The notes: generated by a model not told the origin, from the sequence alone. Shown: positions 7,447 through 14,594, numbered from the stretch's first letter. The stretch is 32,002 bases of DNA from Bacteroides sp. 43_108 (GCA_001915545.1 MNQS01000107.1:1-32002); one strand, 5' to 3'. Numbers and translations: made by a program.

Positions 7447-9168
7447 ATGAACAACCTTATGCGATTGACCTGCTGTGCTGCATTGCTCTGCAGCACCGTA
7501 GCAGGCACGGCACAGCAGGTTTCTGCTGTGTGGAATCCCGACAAGGGAAAAACATACGTCAACCCTGTCATAAATGCAGACTATTCCGACCCCGATGTCT
7601 GTCGTGTAGGAAACGACTACTACATGACCTCGTCATCCTTCAACTGTTTCCCCGGATTGCAGATTCTGCATTCCACCGACCTTGTCAATTGGGAAATCGT
7701 CGGTGCCGCGCTCGAAGACTATCCCGGCGACGAGTGGGCCGAGTCCGTACAGCACGGCAAGGCCGTGTGGGCACCCGCCATACGCCACCACAACGGCGAG
7801 TTCTACATCTATTGCGGCGACCCCGACCGTGGCATCTTCATGGTCAAGGCCAAGGATGTGCGCGGTCCCTGGAGCAAGCCCGTATGGGTTATGGAAGGCA
7901 AGGGATTCATCGACCCGTGTCCGCTGTGGGACGACGACGGCCGTGCCTACCTTTCCCACGGATGTGCCGGCAGCCGTGCAGGCAACAAGAGCGTGCTCTT
8001 CGTGGCACCCATGTCGCCCGACGGAACCGCAGTCCTTTCCCGTAGCCGTATCGTTTACGACGGCCACGTGACGCAGCCCACCATCGAAGGCACCAAGTTC
8101 TACAAGCGCAACGGCTACTACTATATCTTCTCTCCGGCCGGAGGTGTACCCACAGGCTGGCAGGTCGTTCTGCGCTCAAAATCGCCTTTCGGCCCATACG
8201 AGGAACGGGTGGTCATGGCACAAGGCAAATCGCCTGTCAACGGCCCTCATCAGGGAGCCTGGGTGCACACACAGAACGGCGAGGACTGGTTCCTCCATTT
8301 TCAGGACAAGGCCGCATACGGACGTGTAGTCCATCTTCAGCCTATGACGTGGCACGACGACTGGCCCGTAATCGGTATTGACAAGGACGGCGATGGAGTG
8401 GGCGACCCCGTTATGGAATACGCAAAACCCGACCTGCCGTCGTCCGGCAATTTCCAGCCTTCCGAGAGCGACGATTTCACATCGCCGTCCATCGGACTCC
8501 AGTGGCAGTGGCACGGCATTCCGTCTCCCTACTGGAGCTATCAGAATTCCGCCGAAGGCTACCTCCGTCTCTATTCCGTTCAGAACCGTCCCAACTACCG
8601 CAATCTCTCCGACTGTCCAAATCTGCTCCTGCAGAAGTTCCCGGCCGAAGACTTTACGGCTACGGCACACGTGAAGTTTGTGTCCGAACCGAAACTCGAT
8701 TGCGAGAGTGCCGGTTTCATGGTCATGGGGCTCGACTATACAGCCTTGCGCATTGAGGATACAGGCCACGGCATCTGTCTGAAACGTGTCACCTGCACCG
8801 ATGCGCTCGACGGCACACGCGAAACTGTTGAAGACAGCGTAATGCTCGACGCCGAGGCCCTTCCGCGTGCATATTCCGAGAAATATTTTGCACCGAAGAT
8901 GGAGAAAACAGAGTTTATGACCCTCTACAGCACAGAACTCTGGATGCGTCTGAAAGTCGAGGGACGCCCGTTGCCCAACGGCCTCAAGTCCGTCCACTGC
9001 CGTATGTACTACAGCACCGACGGAAAGAAGTTCAAGGCACTCGGCCGTGAGTTTACCGCCCAGCCAGGCAAATGGATTGGTGCAAAAATGGGATTCTTCA
9101 GTACGCGCACCCAGCTCAACAATGATTCCGGTTGGCTTCAGGTCGAAGATTTCGTAGTCGGCAAATAA
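7447..9168 (+). CDS. Secreted glycoside hydrolase family 43 (beta-xylosidase / arabinofuranosidase type)
   Basis: A 573-residue exported enzyme. Residues 1-23 form a signal peptide likely cut after AGTA. The five-bladed beta-propeller of GH43 follows: NADYSDPDV places the catalytic base Asp near residue 48, FIDPCPLWDDDG holds the pKa-modulating Asp near 156, and TIEGTKFYK the general acid Glu near 214. From about 340 on there is a second beta-sandwich domain as in GH43 enzymes with a C-terminal concanavalin-like module. Such enzymes remove xylose or arabinose from plant polysaccharides in the periplasm or outside the cell. It lies 69 bases after the MFS gene on the same strand, so co-transcription is possible. 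No SusC/D pair or regulator is adjacent, so this is not a typical polysaccharide utilisation locus. Confidence 0.88.
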   Translation: MNNLMRLTCCAALLCSTVAGTAQQVSAVWNPDKGKTYVNPVINADYSDPDVCRVGNDYYMTSSSFNCFPGLQILHSTDLVNWEIVGAALEDYPGDEWAESVQHGKAVWAPAIRHHNGEFYIYCGDPDRGIFMVKAKDVRGPWSKPVWVMEGKGFIDPCPLWDDDGRAYLSHGCAGSRAGNKSVLFVAPMSPDGTAVLSRSRIVYDGHVTQPTIEGTKFYKRNGYYYIFSPAGGVPTGWQVVLRSKSPFGPYEERVVMAQGKSPVNGPHQGAWVHTQNGEDWFLHFQDKAAYGRVVHLQPMTWHDDWPVIGIDKDGDGVGDPVMEYAKPDLPSSGNFQPSESDDFTSPSIGLQWQWHGIPSPYWSYQNSAEGYLRLYSVQNRPNYRNLSDCPNLLLQKFPAEDFTATAHVKFVSEPKLDCESAGFMVMGLDYTALRIEDTGHGICLKRVTCTDALDGTRETVEDSVMLDAEALPRAYSEKYFAPKMEKTEFMTLYSTELWMRLKVEGRPLPNGLKSVHCRMYYSTDGKKFKALGREFTAQPGKWIGAKMGFFSTRTQLNNDSGWLQVEDFVVGK

Positions 9169-9207
9169 CTTTCAGAGCTGTAAAGACATTTATTAAGAAT
9201 ATACTTG

Positions 9208-9245
9208 GGGAACGAGCTTTTTTGTGGAGCTTGTTCCCTTTTTTT
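9208..9245 (+). terminator. Intrinsic terminator of the GH43 gene
   Basis: GGGAACGAGCT (9208-9218) pairs with AGCTTGTTCCC (9228-9238) over 11 positions with one G-U pair, followed at once by seven T residues (9239-9245). It lies 39 bases after the GH43 stop and ends the five-gene run. Confidence 0.85.
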
Positions 9246-9293
9246 CGTTTTGCTCTGGCCTACGTCAGCCCGTATGCTTAACATCCGCATCAT

Positions 9294-9375
9294 TTCCGAG
9301 CCCTTGCGGCAACAATTCCGAGCGCCCGCAGTATTCGTTTCGAGCGCCCGTAGTTTTGAGCGCAAGCGTCCGCAG
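9294..9375 (+). repeat. GC-rich tandem repeat of about 22 bp
   Basis: TTCCGAG at 9294, TTCCGAG at 9316 and TTTCGAG at 9338 are spaced exactly 22 bases apart, and a weaker TTTTGAG follows at 9354. CGAGCGCCCGCAG (9319-9331) and CGAGCGCCCGTAG (9341-9353) are the best-matched units; a fourth, GAGCGCAAGCGTCCGCAG, is at 9358-9375. The block is much richer in GC than the surrounding intergenic DNA. Confidence 0.5.
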
Positions 9376-10089
9376 AATGTTGATGCACTTTGTGTGGACA
9401 GATGCCGTTTCTTGTTAGAACAGATTTTATGTACAGTTGCGGTGGAAAAGTGCATATAGCAATGTCTGCAGTTCAATATAGGGCGGATTTTCTTTCATTC
9501 CGTCAATTTTTGAATAACAAAATTGCATATCTTTTAAATATTTGTTGATTTATATTTGTTTTCCTTTATTTTTGTGAGCGTTGAACCTTTAAATCTATCA
9601 GAATTTGGCCCTATATGACAAAACAGAAACAGGCCGTATCTTTTCTATGTCTGAAGGCATTAAGCATACAAGCGCCATATCTCCATTCCTGATGGAGAGT
9701 TCAGGTGTGCGCTCAGGCATCATGCTTGTTTCTCACAGACTTATGCGTCGAAATGTGGCCCAAAATTTGGATTTGTCCGGATTTAGTTTACACACACTTT
9801 AATACCTTTCTATATAATTTCTTTTGTCGATCGTGGTTTCCTTGTGAAATCTCGGTCCGTATTGCCATGCTTCATCAGTCAGCCGAAGCGTGGCCTCATT
9901 CTGCTGTGCCATAATCCTGCCATGTGCCGGTACGTGGACTGCTTGTAGGGATTTATTGAAACAATATGAAAAACCGTGAATAGAACAACGACACGCCTCG
10001 GTATAGCTTAAAATAGTTTGGCTTTACCGTGGAGGTGAGTTCTTTGAAAGATTGTATTGAAAACAGAATGATTATTGCATGGAATAGGC

Positions 10090-10097
10090 TAAATTTG
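10090..10097 (+). promoter_or_regulatory. -7 element before the KilA-N gene
   Basis: TAAATTTG fits TAnnTTTG exactly and would start RNA about 22 bases before the ATG at 10126. No well-spaced -33 TTTG is visible. Confidence 0.4.
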
Positions 10098-10125
10098 TGT
10101 CTGTAACCCAAAGAAAAAGAATACT

Positions 10126-10602
10126 ATGGCAAAGAAATCGTCTCTCCAGGTGAAAGGAACTCTCATAAGGACCTTGCATCAAAATGGAATTGACTATATC
10201 TGTATTACAGACATCGCACGACAGAAAAATCAGGCAGAACCTAAAGATGTTGTGAAGAACTGGATGCGTCTGAAAAACACACTGGAATATCTTGGGTTGT
10301 GGGAGCAATTGAATAACCCTATGTTTAAAGGGGTCGAATTCGACCCCCTTCTAATAGAAGCAGGCAGCAATGCTTTCACTATGAGTCCTTCGAGATGGGT
10401 GGAATTGACTGGAGCTATTGGTATCTTGTCGAAGTCCGGTGCTGGAGTAAACGAACTGATATGTCTCTCGAATATGGAGAGTCTGAATGCTGTTTTTATC
10501 AACGAAGGATTGCCGCAACGTGAGAGGCTTATAAAGTTGAACCAGATAGCAATTCAGCAGATGCGCATTTTGGAAGACACAAACAGAAAGTTGCTGAAAT
10601 AA
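10126..10602 (+). CDS. KilA-N domain protein with an internal deletion
   Basis: A 158-residue protein of the KilA-N family, DNA-binding-like domains common in phages and Bacteroidales genomes. The N-terminal 110 residues follow the family: GIDYICITDIAR, a PKDVVKNWMRLKNTLEYLGLWE segment, then GVEFD and FTMSPSRWVELTGAIGILSKSG. In relatives SKSG is followed by a conserved RYGGTYAHKDIAFEFASW core and a linker before the C-terminal motif. Here it jumps straight to AGVNELICLSNMESLNAVFI and the LPQRERLIKLNQIAIQQM tail. About 100 or more residues therefore seem to be missing in frame, including the most conserved part of KilA-N. The reading frame is intact and a -7 element precedes it. Its role is unknown; it may be inactive. 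The comparison is from memory of the family. Confidence 0.75.
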   Translation: MAKKSSLQVKGTLIRTLHQNGIDYICITDIARQKNQAEPKDVVKNWMRLKNTLEYLGLWEQLNNPMFKGVEFDPLLIEAGSNAFTMSPSRWVELTGAIGILSKSGAGVNELICLSNMESLNAVFINEGLPQRERLIKLNQIAIQQMRILEDTNRKLLK

Positions 10603-10673
10603 TCATTCACTTCTTTACATTCTTTCGTTCAGAACGCTTGTAAGTTATAGGAAACAATAAACTTAGAAGCGAT

Positions 10674-12266
10674 ATGAACCAACTGAAACATTTTATATGT
10701 CCAATCTCAGCCGCGCTGCTACTTGCCACGGCTGCCTGCACGAAGGACGAACTGGCGGACGGCAACCGTCTGCCCGAAGGACAATACCCCCTTGAGATAG
10801 CCCGCATCACCCTCGGCGTGGAGGGCGGCGAGGCGCAGCCCTGGGGCACACCGCAGACGCGCGTCAGCGAGATTGCGGACGGCAACAGCAGCAAGTTTGA
10901 CGCGGACGACAAGTTCGCCGTACAGATAGACGGCAAGGAAGAGGTCGGCACCTACACCGTGCAGGACAACAACACCGTCAAAGCCGAAACACCCCTGTAC
11001 TGGAGCGACACCGGCGAACACACCGTCACCGCCTGGTACCTCGCAAAGAGTGGCACCATCGATCTCGGCAACCAGAGCCAAAGTCTTGCCTACCTGCTGT
11101 ACGCCACGGGCACGGGAGACTACCAGACACCCGTCACGCTGACCTTTGCCCACCAGCTGGCCAAGGTGCGCGTCACGCCCACCGGCGATGCACTCGGCGA
11201 AGTGCAGAGCCTCCAGCTCTATACCTACACACAGTGTACTTATGAAAAAGGCAAGGCCGGACAAGGCTCGCAAGAGGGCTGGATAGAGATGAAGAAGTGC
11301 GAATATACCGAAAACGGCGCAACCATCACTTGCTGGGAGGCGAACGTGGTGCCCGGTTACACAATAACCAAGCTGCAGGCAAACGGCACCGAGGAACGCA
11401 ACCTCTCTGCTGCCATCACCCCTGAGGCAGGCAAGTTCTACAACATCACGCTGGATAAGAACAAGGGATATACCGACGACGGACAGGGCAACTACACCGT
11501 GACTACTGCCGATGGTCTGATGAACGTAGCCGAATTAGTGAACGGAGGTAAGACCGACATTAACATTACCCTTGACACAGACCTCGACCTCACAGGCAAA
11601 GAGTGGACGCCGATAGGAAATTATGAAAAACAATACACCGGCACCTTTGACGGCAACGGCAAGACCATCACGGGGCTGACCTTTAACCAACCGGAAACCA
11701 ACAATGTAGGACTTATTGGCAATCTTGGTGAGAATGGTATGGTGCAGGATGTAAAACTGGATAAGGTTAATATAAAAGCGAACAATAATGTCGGCGGAAT
11801 AGTAGGTACCAATAAGGGAGGCTCCATTATTGGTTGTTCGGTGTCGGGAGGCATCAGCGGTGTCCGACAGGTAGGTGGCGTGATGGGATGGTTCACAGGA
11901 AATGGTATAGCTACGGCCTGCTACCATGTGGGTAGCGTCAGCGGCTCCGAGTATGTTGGAGGTGTGGCGGGAAATAGCTCTTATGGTTCACTAACTGCCT
12001 GTTACCATGTGGGAAACGTCACTGGCTCTCAGTATGTGGGCGGCGTGACAGGAATTGCGACTGGCAGTTTAGCTAAAGTCATAGCCTGCTACTGGAATGG
12101 TTATGACGGCAATGGCATCGGCCTTGGCAGAGGCGAAGCTACGCAGGTGGACGGCACGACCGTTACCTGGAAGACGGCCGTTGATGCCATGAACGCCGCC
12201 CTGCAGAATGCAGGTTCAGAGTGGCGTTACGAACTCACTGGAGAATTGCCTACCTTGAAAAAATAG
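10674..12266 (+). CDS. Fimbrillin-like lipoprotein with GLUG repeats
   Basis: A 530-residue surface lipoprotein. The signal sequence ends in LLLATAACTK, with Cys 22 as the probable lipidation site; the Thr at -3 makes the lipobox loose. Residues 25-250 resemble the fimbrillin (Mfa-like) N-terminal fold: TRV near the start, FDADDKFAVQ, PLYWSDTGEHTVTAWYL and LTFAHQLAKVRVTPTGD. From about 265 a beta-helix-like region begins (TADGLMNVAELVNGG, then GTFDGNGKTITGL). It continues into GLUG repeats, four units of about 27-28 residues opening VGGIVG, VGGVMG, VGGVAG and VGGVTG, two of them containing ACYHVG. Such proteins are adhesins or pilus-related surface proteins. The first half is much richer in GC than its flanks, suggesting transfer or different codon selection. 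No assembly genes are adjacent. Confidence 0.8.
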   Translation: MNQLKHFICPISAALLLATAACTKDELADGNRLPEGQYPLEIARITLGVEGGEAQPWGTPQTRVSEIADGNSSKFDADDKFAVQIDGKEEVGTYTVQDNNTVKAETPLYWSDTGEHTVTAWYLAKSGTIDLGNQSQSLAYLLYATGTGDYQTPVTLTFAHQLAKVRVTPTGDALGEVQSLQLYTYTQCTYEKGKAGQGSQEGWIEMKKCEYTENGATITCWEANVVPGYTITKLQANGTEERNLSAAITPEAGKFYNITLDKNKGYTDDGQGNYTVTTADGLMNVAELVNGGKTDINITLDTDLDLTGKEWTPIGNYEKQYTGTFDGNGKTITGLTFNQPETNNVGLIGNLGENGMVQDVKLDKVNIKANNNVGGIVGTNKGGSIIGCSVSGGISGVRQVGGVMGWFTGNGIATACYHVGSVSGSEYVGGVAGNSSYGSLTACYHVGNVTGSQYVGGVTGIATGSLAKVIACYWNGYDGNGIGLGRGEATQVDGTTVTWKTAVDAMNAALQNAGSEWRYELTGELPTLKK

Positions 12267-12274
12267 TAAACCGT

Positions 12275-12296
12275 CGGGCGGGAAAAGTTCCGCCCG
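12275..12296 (+). terminator. Hairpin after the fimbrillin-like gene
   Basis: CGGGCGG (12275-12281) pairs exactly with CCGCCCG (12290-12296) over an 8-base loop, 8 bases after the stop codon. There is no T tract, so termination is uncertain. Confidence 0.4.
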
Positions 12297-12344
12297 AAAC
12301 GGAAGATAACCGAAATATAACCCCAAAAGAAAAGAACTCCCTTT

Positions 12345-12367
12345 CCGGGCGGGAGTATTGTGCCCGG
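12345..12367 (+). repeat. Second GC-rich hairpin
   Basis: CCGGGC (12345-12350) pairs with GCCCGG (12362-12367). It repeats the CGGGCGGGA wording of the preceding hairpin, so the two may be related copies. There is no T tract. Confidence 0.35.
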
Positions 12368-12791
12368 TAACATCATACAGACACCGCAGCCCGCTACCGT
12401 AAGGTCAGTGGGCCGCATTTTAATAAGGAGAAAAGAATAATATAAAAAATGAGGTATACCGCATGAAACAGAAAACAATAGCAACCAGACACCTGCGCAC
12501 CAAGATAGCGGGAAAGACCACATAAGGCTTGTACATGGACTGAGTAACGGAATGATAAGAAAATACGTCGCAACATGGATATCTGCAGAAAAATACCCAC
12601 CTTTGCAGAAGTTTTTATAAAGACCGATTTCGGCATCGGAAGTTAAAGCAAATTCTATGTTGTGAGGAATGAGCAACAGAGCGCTTCATCAAAGAGGCGG
12701 ACAGGGCTTATCAAGGCAAGAGAACGACTGATTCTGCAAACATGTCAGGATGGCTTGTGCCATATCTGCGCTATTTCAAAAAAAGAGTATA

Positions 12792-13679
12792 ATGAAAAAG
12801 ATTTTAGTTTTGTGGATGCTTTTATGCATCTTTGCTTTAGGGGCTAATGCCCAGTTGTTATGGAAAGTTTCAGGCAAAGGTCTGAATAAGGCATCTTATG
12901 TTTTAGGAACTCATCATTTGGCTCCTTTATCGATATTGGACAGTATATCTGGTTTGAAGCAAGCCATGAACGATGTGGAACAGGTCTGTGGTGAAGTTGT
13001 GATGGAAGAAATGAAAGCGCCTGCAACATTGATGAAGATGCAGCAAGCTGCCATTTTGCCTGGCGACACAACTTTGCATACGTTATTCACAGCTGCACAG
13101 TATGACAGCTTGGCCGCAAAGGTAAAGGAACTTATGGGAGTAGACTTAAATATGTTCGATAAGATGAAGCCTGCCTTGCTTTCTACGCAGTTGGGTGTTC
13201 TCATTGCCATGAAATCAGTTCCGGGCTTTAATCCGCAGCAACAGCTTGACGAATGGTGTCAGGCCGAGGCCAAGAAACTTGGCAAGGCCGTTACCTGTTT
13301 AGAAACTGTGGATTTTCAGATGGGCGTTTTGTTCGATTCGCAAAGCCTGAAGCGCCAGGCAGAGCAGCTGCTCGCAACGGTGAACAATTTGGATTGTGTG
13401 GAAAAGCAGACAAATGAAGTGACAGTTGCCTATATGACTCAGGATTTGGATAAATTGGAAAGGGCCATGAACGAGAAGTTCGGCAATGCCTTGGATGCTC
13501 TTCCTGAAGAAGAGGATGCCTTGGTATATAACCGCAATACACGTTGGGCAGAAAGTATGCCAGGTATCATGAGCGGCAAACCCACACTTTTTGTTGTTGG
13601 ATGCGGACATCTTGTTGGCGACAAAGGTGTTTTAAATCTGCTCAAAAAACAGGGATATACGGTTGAGGCTGTGAAGTAG
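12792..13679 (+). CDS. TraB/GumN family protein
   Basis: A 295-residue exported protein of the TraB/GumN family, related to the TIKI metalloprotease-like fold. The start at 12792 is preferred over the longer reading frame from 12750 because it opens a proper signal peptide, MKKILVLWMLLCIFALGANA, cut before QLLWKV. The two family signatures are present: ASYVLGTHHL near residue 35 (the GTxH motif) and LFVVGCGHLVGDKGVLNLL near the C-terminus (the second GxxH motif), with PGFNPQQQLDEW between. Bacteroidales genomes carry such genes at many loci; the substrate is unknown. It is followed by the first copy of the 69-bp hairpin-terminator element and seems to be transcribed alone. Confidence 0.82.
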   Translation: MKKILVLWMLLCIFALGANAQLLWKVSGKGLNKASYVLGTHHLAPLSILDSISGLKQAMNDVEQVCGEVVMEEMKAPATLMKMQQAAILPGDTTLHTLFTAAQYDSLAAKVKELMGVDLNMFDKMKPALLSTQLGVLIAMKSVPGFNPQQQLDEWCQAEAKKLGKAVTCLETVDFQMGVLFDSQSLKRQAEQLLATVNNLDCVEKQTNEVTVAYMTQDLDKLERAMNEKFGNALDALPEEEDALVYNRNTRWAESMPGIMSGKPTLFVVGCGHLVGDKGVLNLLKKQGYTVEAVK

Positions 13680-13691
13680 AGGAATCGAAAA

Positions 13692-13760
13692 ATATGAAAT
13701 AGTGCTTGCGAAGCATATAATAAAAACGGCAGAGAGTTTGGTTGACTTCTCCGCCGTTTT
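13692..13760 (+). repeat. 69-bp hairpin-terminator element, copy 1
   Basis: This element matches 14526-14594 at 64 of 69 positions. It consists of a small hairpin (TGCTT 13703-13707, loop GCG, AAGCA 13711-13715), a spacer, and a strong terminator hairpin. It begins 12 bases after the GumN/TraB stop codon. Together with copy 2 it brackets the DUF3791 cassette. Confidence 0.8.
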
Positions 13761-13761
13761 T
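13722..13761 (+). terminator. Intrinsic terminator within repeat copy 1
   Basis: AAAAACGGC (13722-13730) pairs with GCCGTTTTT (13753-13761). The GAGA/TCTC bases extend the stem after one mismatch, and the T run is part of the stem's 3' side. It ends the GumN/TraB transcript. Confidence 0.75.
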
Positions 13762-13959
13762 CGCATTCTGAACGATGAAAGCGAAAATGATGTAATATAT
13801 GAATATGCTGGTGTAGAAATGGTGGTGATTGCATCTTTGTATAATTAGACGGAAAAATGCTATTATTCCGATATTTTTAGTATTTTCGCTACTGAAACTA
13901 TTGTACATCAATGGTGTGGTGCTCTGACTATGCATCACATGTTCTAACAGGCTGATGCC

Positions 13960-13991
13960 TTGTGACGTCAGGATGGACAAGTTAATATTTG
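13960..13991 (+). promoter_or_regulatory. Promoter of the DUF3791 cassette
   Basis: TTG at 13960-13962, a 20-base spacer and TAATATTTG at 13983-13991 approximate the Bacteroidetes consensus, with one extra base inside the -7 element. RNA would start near 13998, about 22 bases before the ATG at 14020. The rest of the gap from 13762 to 13959 shows nothing else. Confidence 0.4.
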
Positions 13992-14019
13992 CGCATAGCA
14001 CGAACTAATTTGTATTTTT

Positions 14020-14235
14020 ATGAATTTTGAACAACTCTGTTTCACCACGTTCTGTGTGGGTAGTTTGGCTGATGCATTGAACATGAGTGCTGGTAAGGTA
14101 TATGGCATGTTGCGTTCATCAGGAATTCTTTCTGGGTATCTGCTTCCCGGATATGATGTGCTTCATACGTTCAGTAAAGAATATATTGTGGAAGACTTGA
14201 TTTCTTACATGAAGGAGAAAGGAGTGTTGGAATGA
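14020..14235 (+). CDS. DUF3791 family protein (first)
   Basis: A 71-residue protein of DUF3791 type. The helix-rich N-terminus (FCVGSLADALNMSAGKVYGML) and the motif GYDVLHTFSKEYIVEDLISYM are typical of the family. In Bacteroidetes and Firmicutes DUF3791 genes commonly sit beside DUF3990, which I place in the ADP-ribosyltransferase-like clan, so a toxin-antitoxin-like role is suspected. The stop codon overlaps the ATG of the DUF3990-like remnant by 4 bases (ATGA), the coupling expected for an intact operon. A promoter-like site lies just upstream. The identification is by motif recall; the function is not established. Confidence 0.75.
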   Translation: MNFEQLCFTTFCVGSLADALNMSAGKVYGMLRSSGILSGYLLPGYDVLHTFSKEYIVEDLISYMKEKGVLE

Positions 14236-14306
14236 GACTTTATCATGCTTCAGTCGGTGTTGGTGCAGAAGAAATAAAACTGGAAGGAGGAGGACATGTT
14301 GGCTGA
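14232..14306 (+). pseudogene. Truncated DUF3990-like gene remnant (24 codons)
   Basis: Starting at the ATG that overlaps the preceding stop, the frame reads MRLYHAS and ends at a TGA after 24 codons. MxLYHGS is how DUF3990 proteins begin, and full members are usually about 150 residues or more. The remnant then overlaps the start of the next DUF3791 gene by 11 bases. Order, start motif and ATGA coupling all fit a DUF3791-DUF3990-DUF3791 operon whose toxin-like middle gene has been deleted. It could instead be a chance leader peptide. Confidence 0.55.
14285..14293 (+). promoter_or_regulatory. Strong Shine-Dalgarno sequence
   Basis: AGGAGGAGG lies 2 bases before the ATG at 14296 (ending 14293), an unusually strong ribosome-binding site for this phylum. 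It supports the chosen start of the second DUF3791 gene. Confidence 0.5.
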
Positions 14307-14520
14307 TAAAGCAGTTTTGCAAATGAAGTATGCGCGTATTGTCCGTTTGTTTGCTGATAAGCTGCAGATTTCATACGATGATGCGCTTGCTTTTTTTTAT
14401 GATTCCGATACCTATAGACTTATAAGTAACGGAGTGGCAGACATGCACTGTCTCAGTGATGAATATCTCAGTGATGAATTATTGATGGAATGGAATGAGC
14501 AGGGTGTAGATAAACATTAA
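14296..14520 (+). CDS. DUF3791 family protein (second)
   Basis: A 74-residue acidic protein of a second DUF3791 type: KYARIVRLFADKLQISYDDAL, then FFYDSDTYRLISNGVADMHC and a C-terminus reading SDEYLSDELLMEW. It contains the direct repeat LSDEYLSDEL. This type and the first DUF3791 gene are normally on either side of DUF3990 in the arrangement I recall. The ATG follows an AGGAGGAGG site and overlaps the end of the DUF3990-like remnant. Copy 2 of the 69-bp element starts 6 bases after its stop. With its presumed partner broken, it may be an orphan antitoxin-like or immunity-like gene; this is inference. Confidence 0.72.
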   Translation: MLADKAVLQMKYARIVRLFADKLQISYDDALAFFYDSDTYRLISNGVADMHCLSDEYLSDELLMEWNEQGVDKH

Positions 14521-14525
14521 GGTTT

Positions 14526-14594
14526 ATATGAAATATTGTTTGTGAAACATATAATAAAAACGGCAGAGAGTTTGGTAGACTTCTCCGCCGTTTT
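14526..14594 (+). repeat. 69-bp hairpin-terminator element, copy 2
   Basis: This is the second copy of the element at 13692-13760. In the small hairpin TGTTT/AAACA replaces TGCTT/AAGCA, so the C-G pair has become T-A with pairing kept. The terminator stem (14556-14594) is unchanged except that the T run is cut to four. It lies between the convergent DUF3791 and agmatine deiminase genes. Confidence 0.8.
14556..14594 (+). terminator. Intrinsic terminator within repeat copy 2
   Basis: AAAACGGC (14557-14564) pairs with GCCGTTTT (14587-14594), with an extended GAGA/TCTC stem, 36 bases after the second DUF3791 stop. Confidence 0.7.

Larger units (their letters stand above)
9169..10125. other. Long intergenic region
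   Basis: About 950 bases with no credible gene. It holds the GH43 terminator (9208-9245), a GC-rich tandem repeat (9294-9375), a small 7-bp hairpin (TCTCCAT 9680-9686 / ATGGAGA 9692-9698) and a -7 element before the KilA-N gene (10090-10097). Small ORFs at 9205-9459 and 9605-9802 match no recognisable family. The region may be decayed sequence. Confidence 0.6.
12267..12791. other. Intergenic region with two GC-rich hairpins
   Basis: About 525 bases without a convincing gene. It has two hairpins right after the fimbrillin gene (12275-12296, 12345-12367) and otherwise ordinary, mildly AT-rich DNA up to the GumN/TraB gene. No clear TAnnTTTG promoter was found in front of that gene. Confidence 0.55.

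Noticed and set aside
8176..8997. 273-residue open frame antisense to the GH43 gene
   Set aside because: GH43 motifs are continuous on the plus strand; the antisense frame has no recognisable motif or start context.
9294..9375. CRISPR array
   Set aside because: The units are contiguous at 22-base intervals without distinct spacers, and no cas gene is present.
9605..9802. Small frame MALYDKTETGR in the long intergenic region
   Set aside because: No known family, no promoter match at a sensible distance, and overlapping frames of similar length on the same strand.
10126..12266. Prophage or integrative element around the KilA-N gene
   Set aside because: No integrase, terminase, capsid, relaxase or tRNA attachment site is present; the KilA-N gene alone is not enough.
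12750..12791. 14-residue upstream extension of the GumN/TraB protein
   Set aside because: The shorter start gives a standard lysine-led signal peptide; the extension would bury it.
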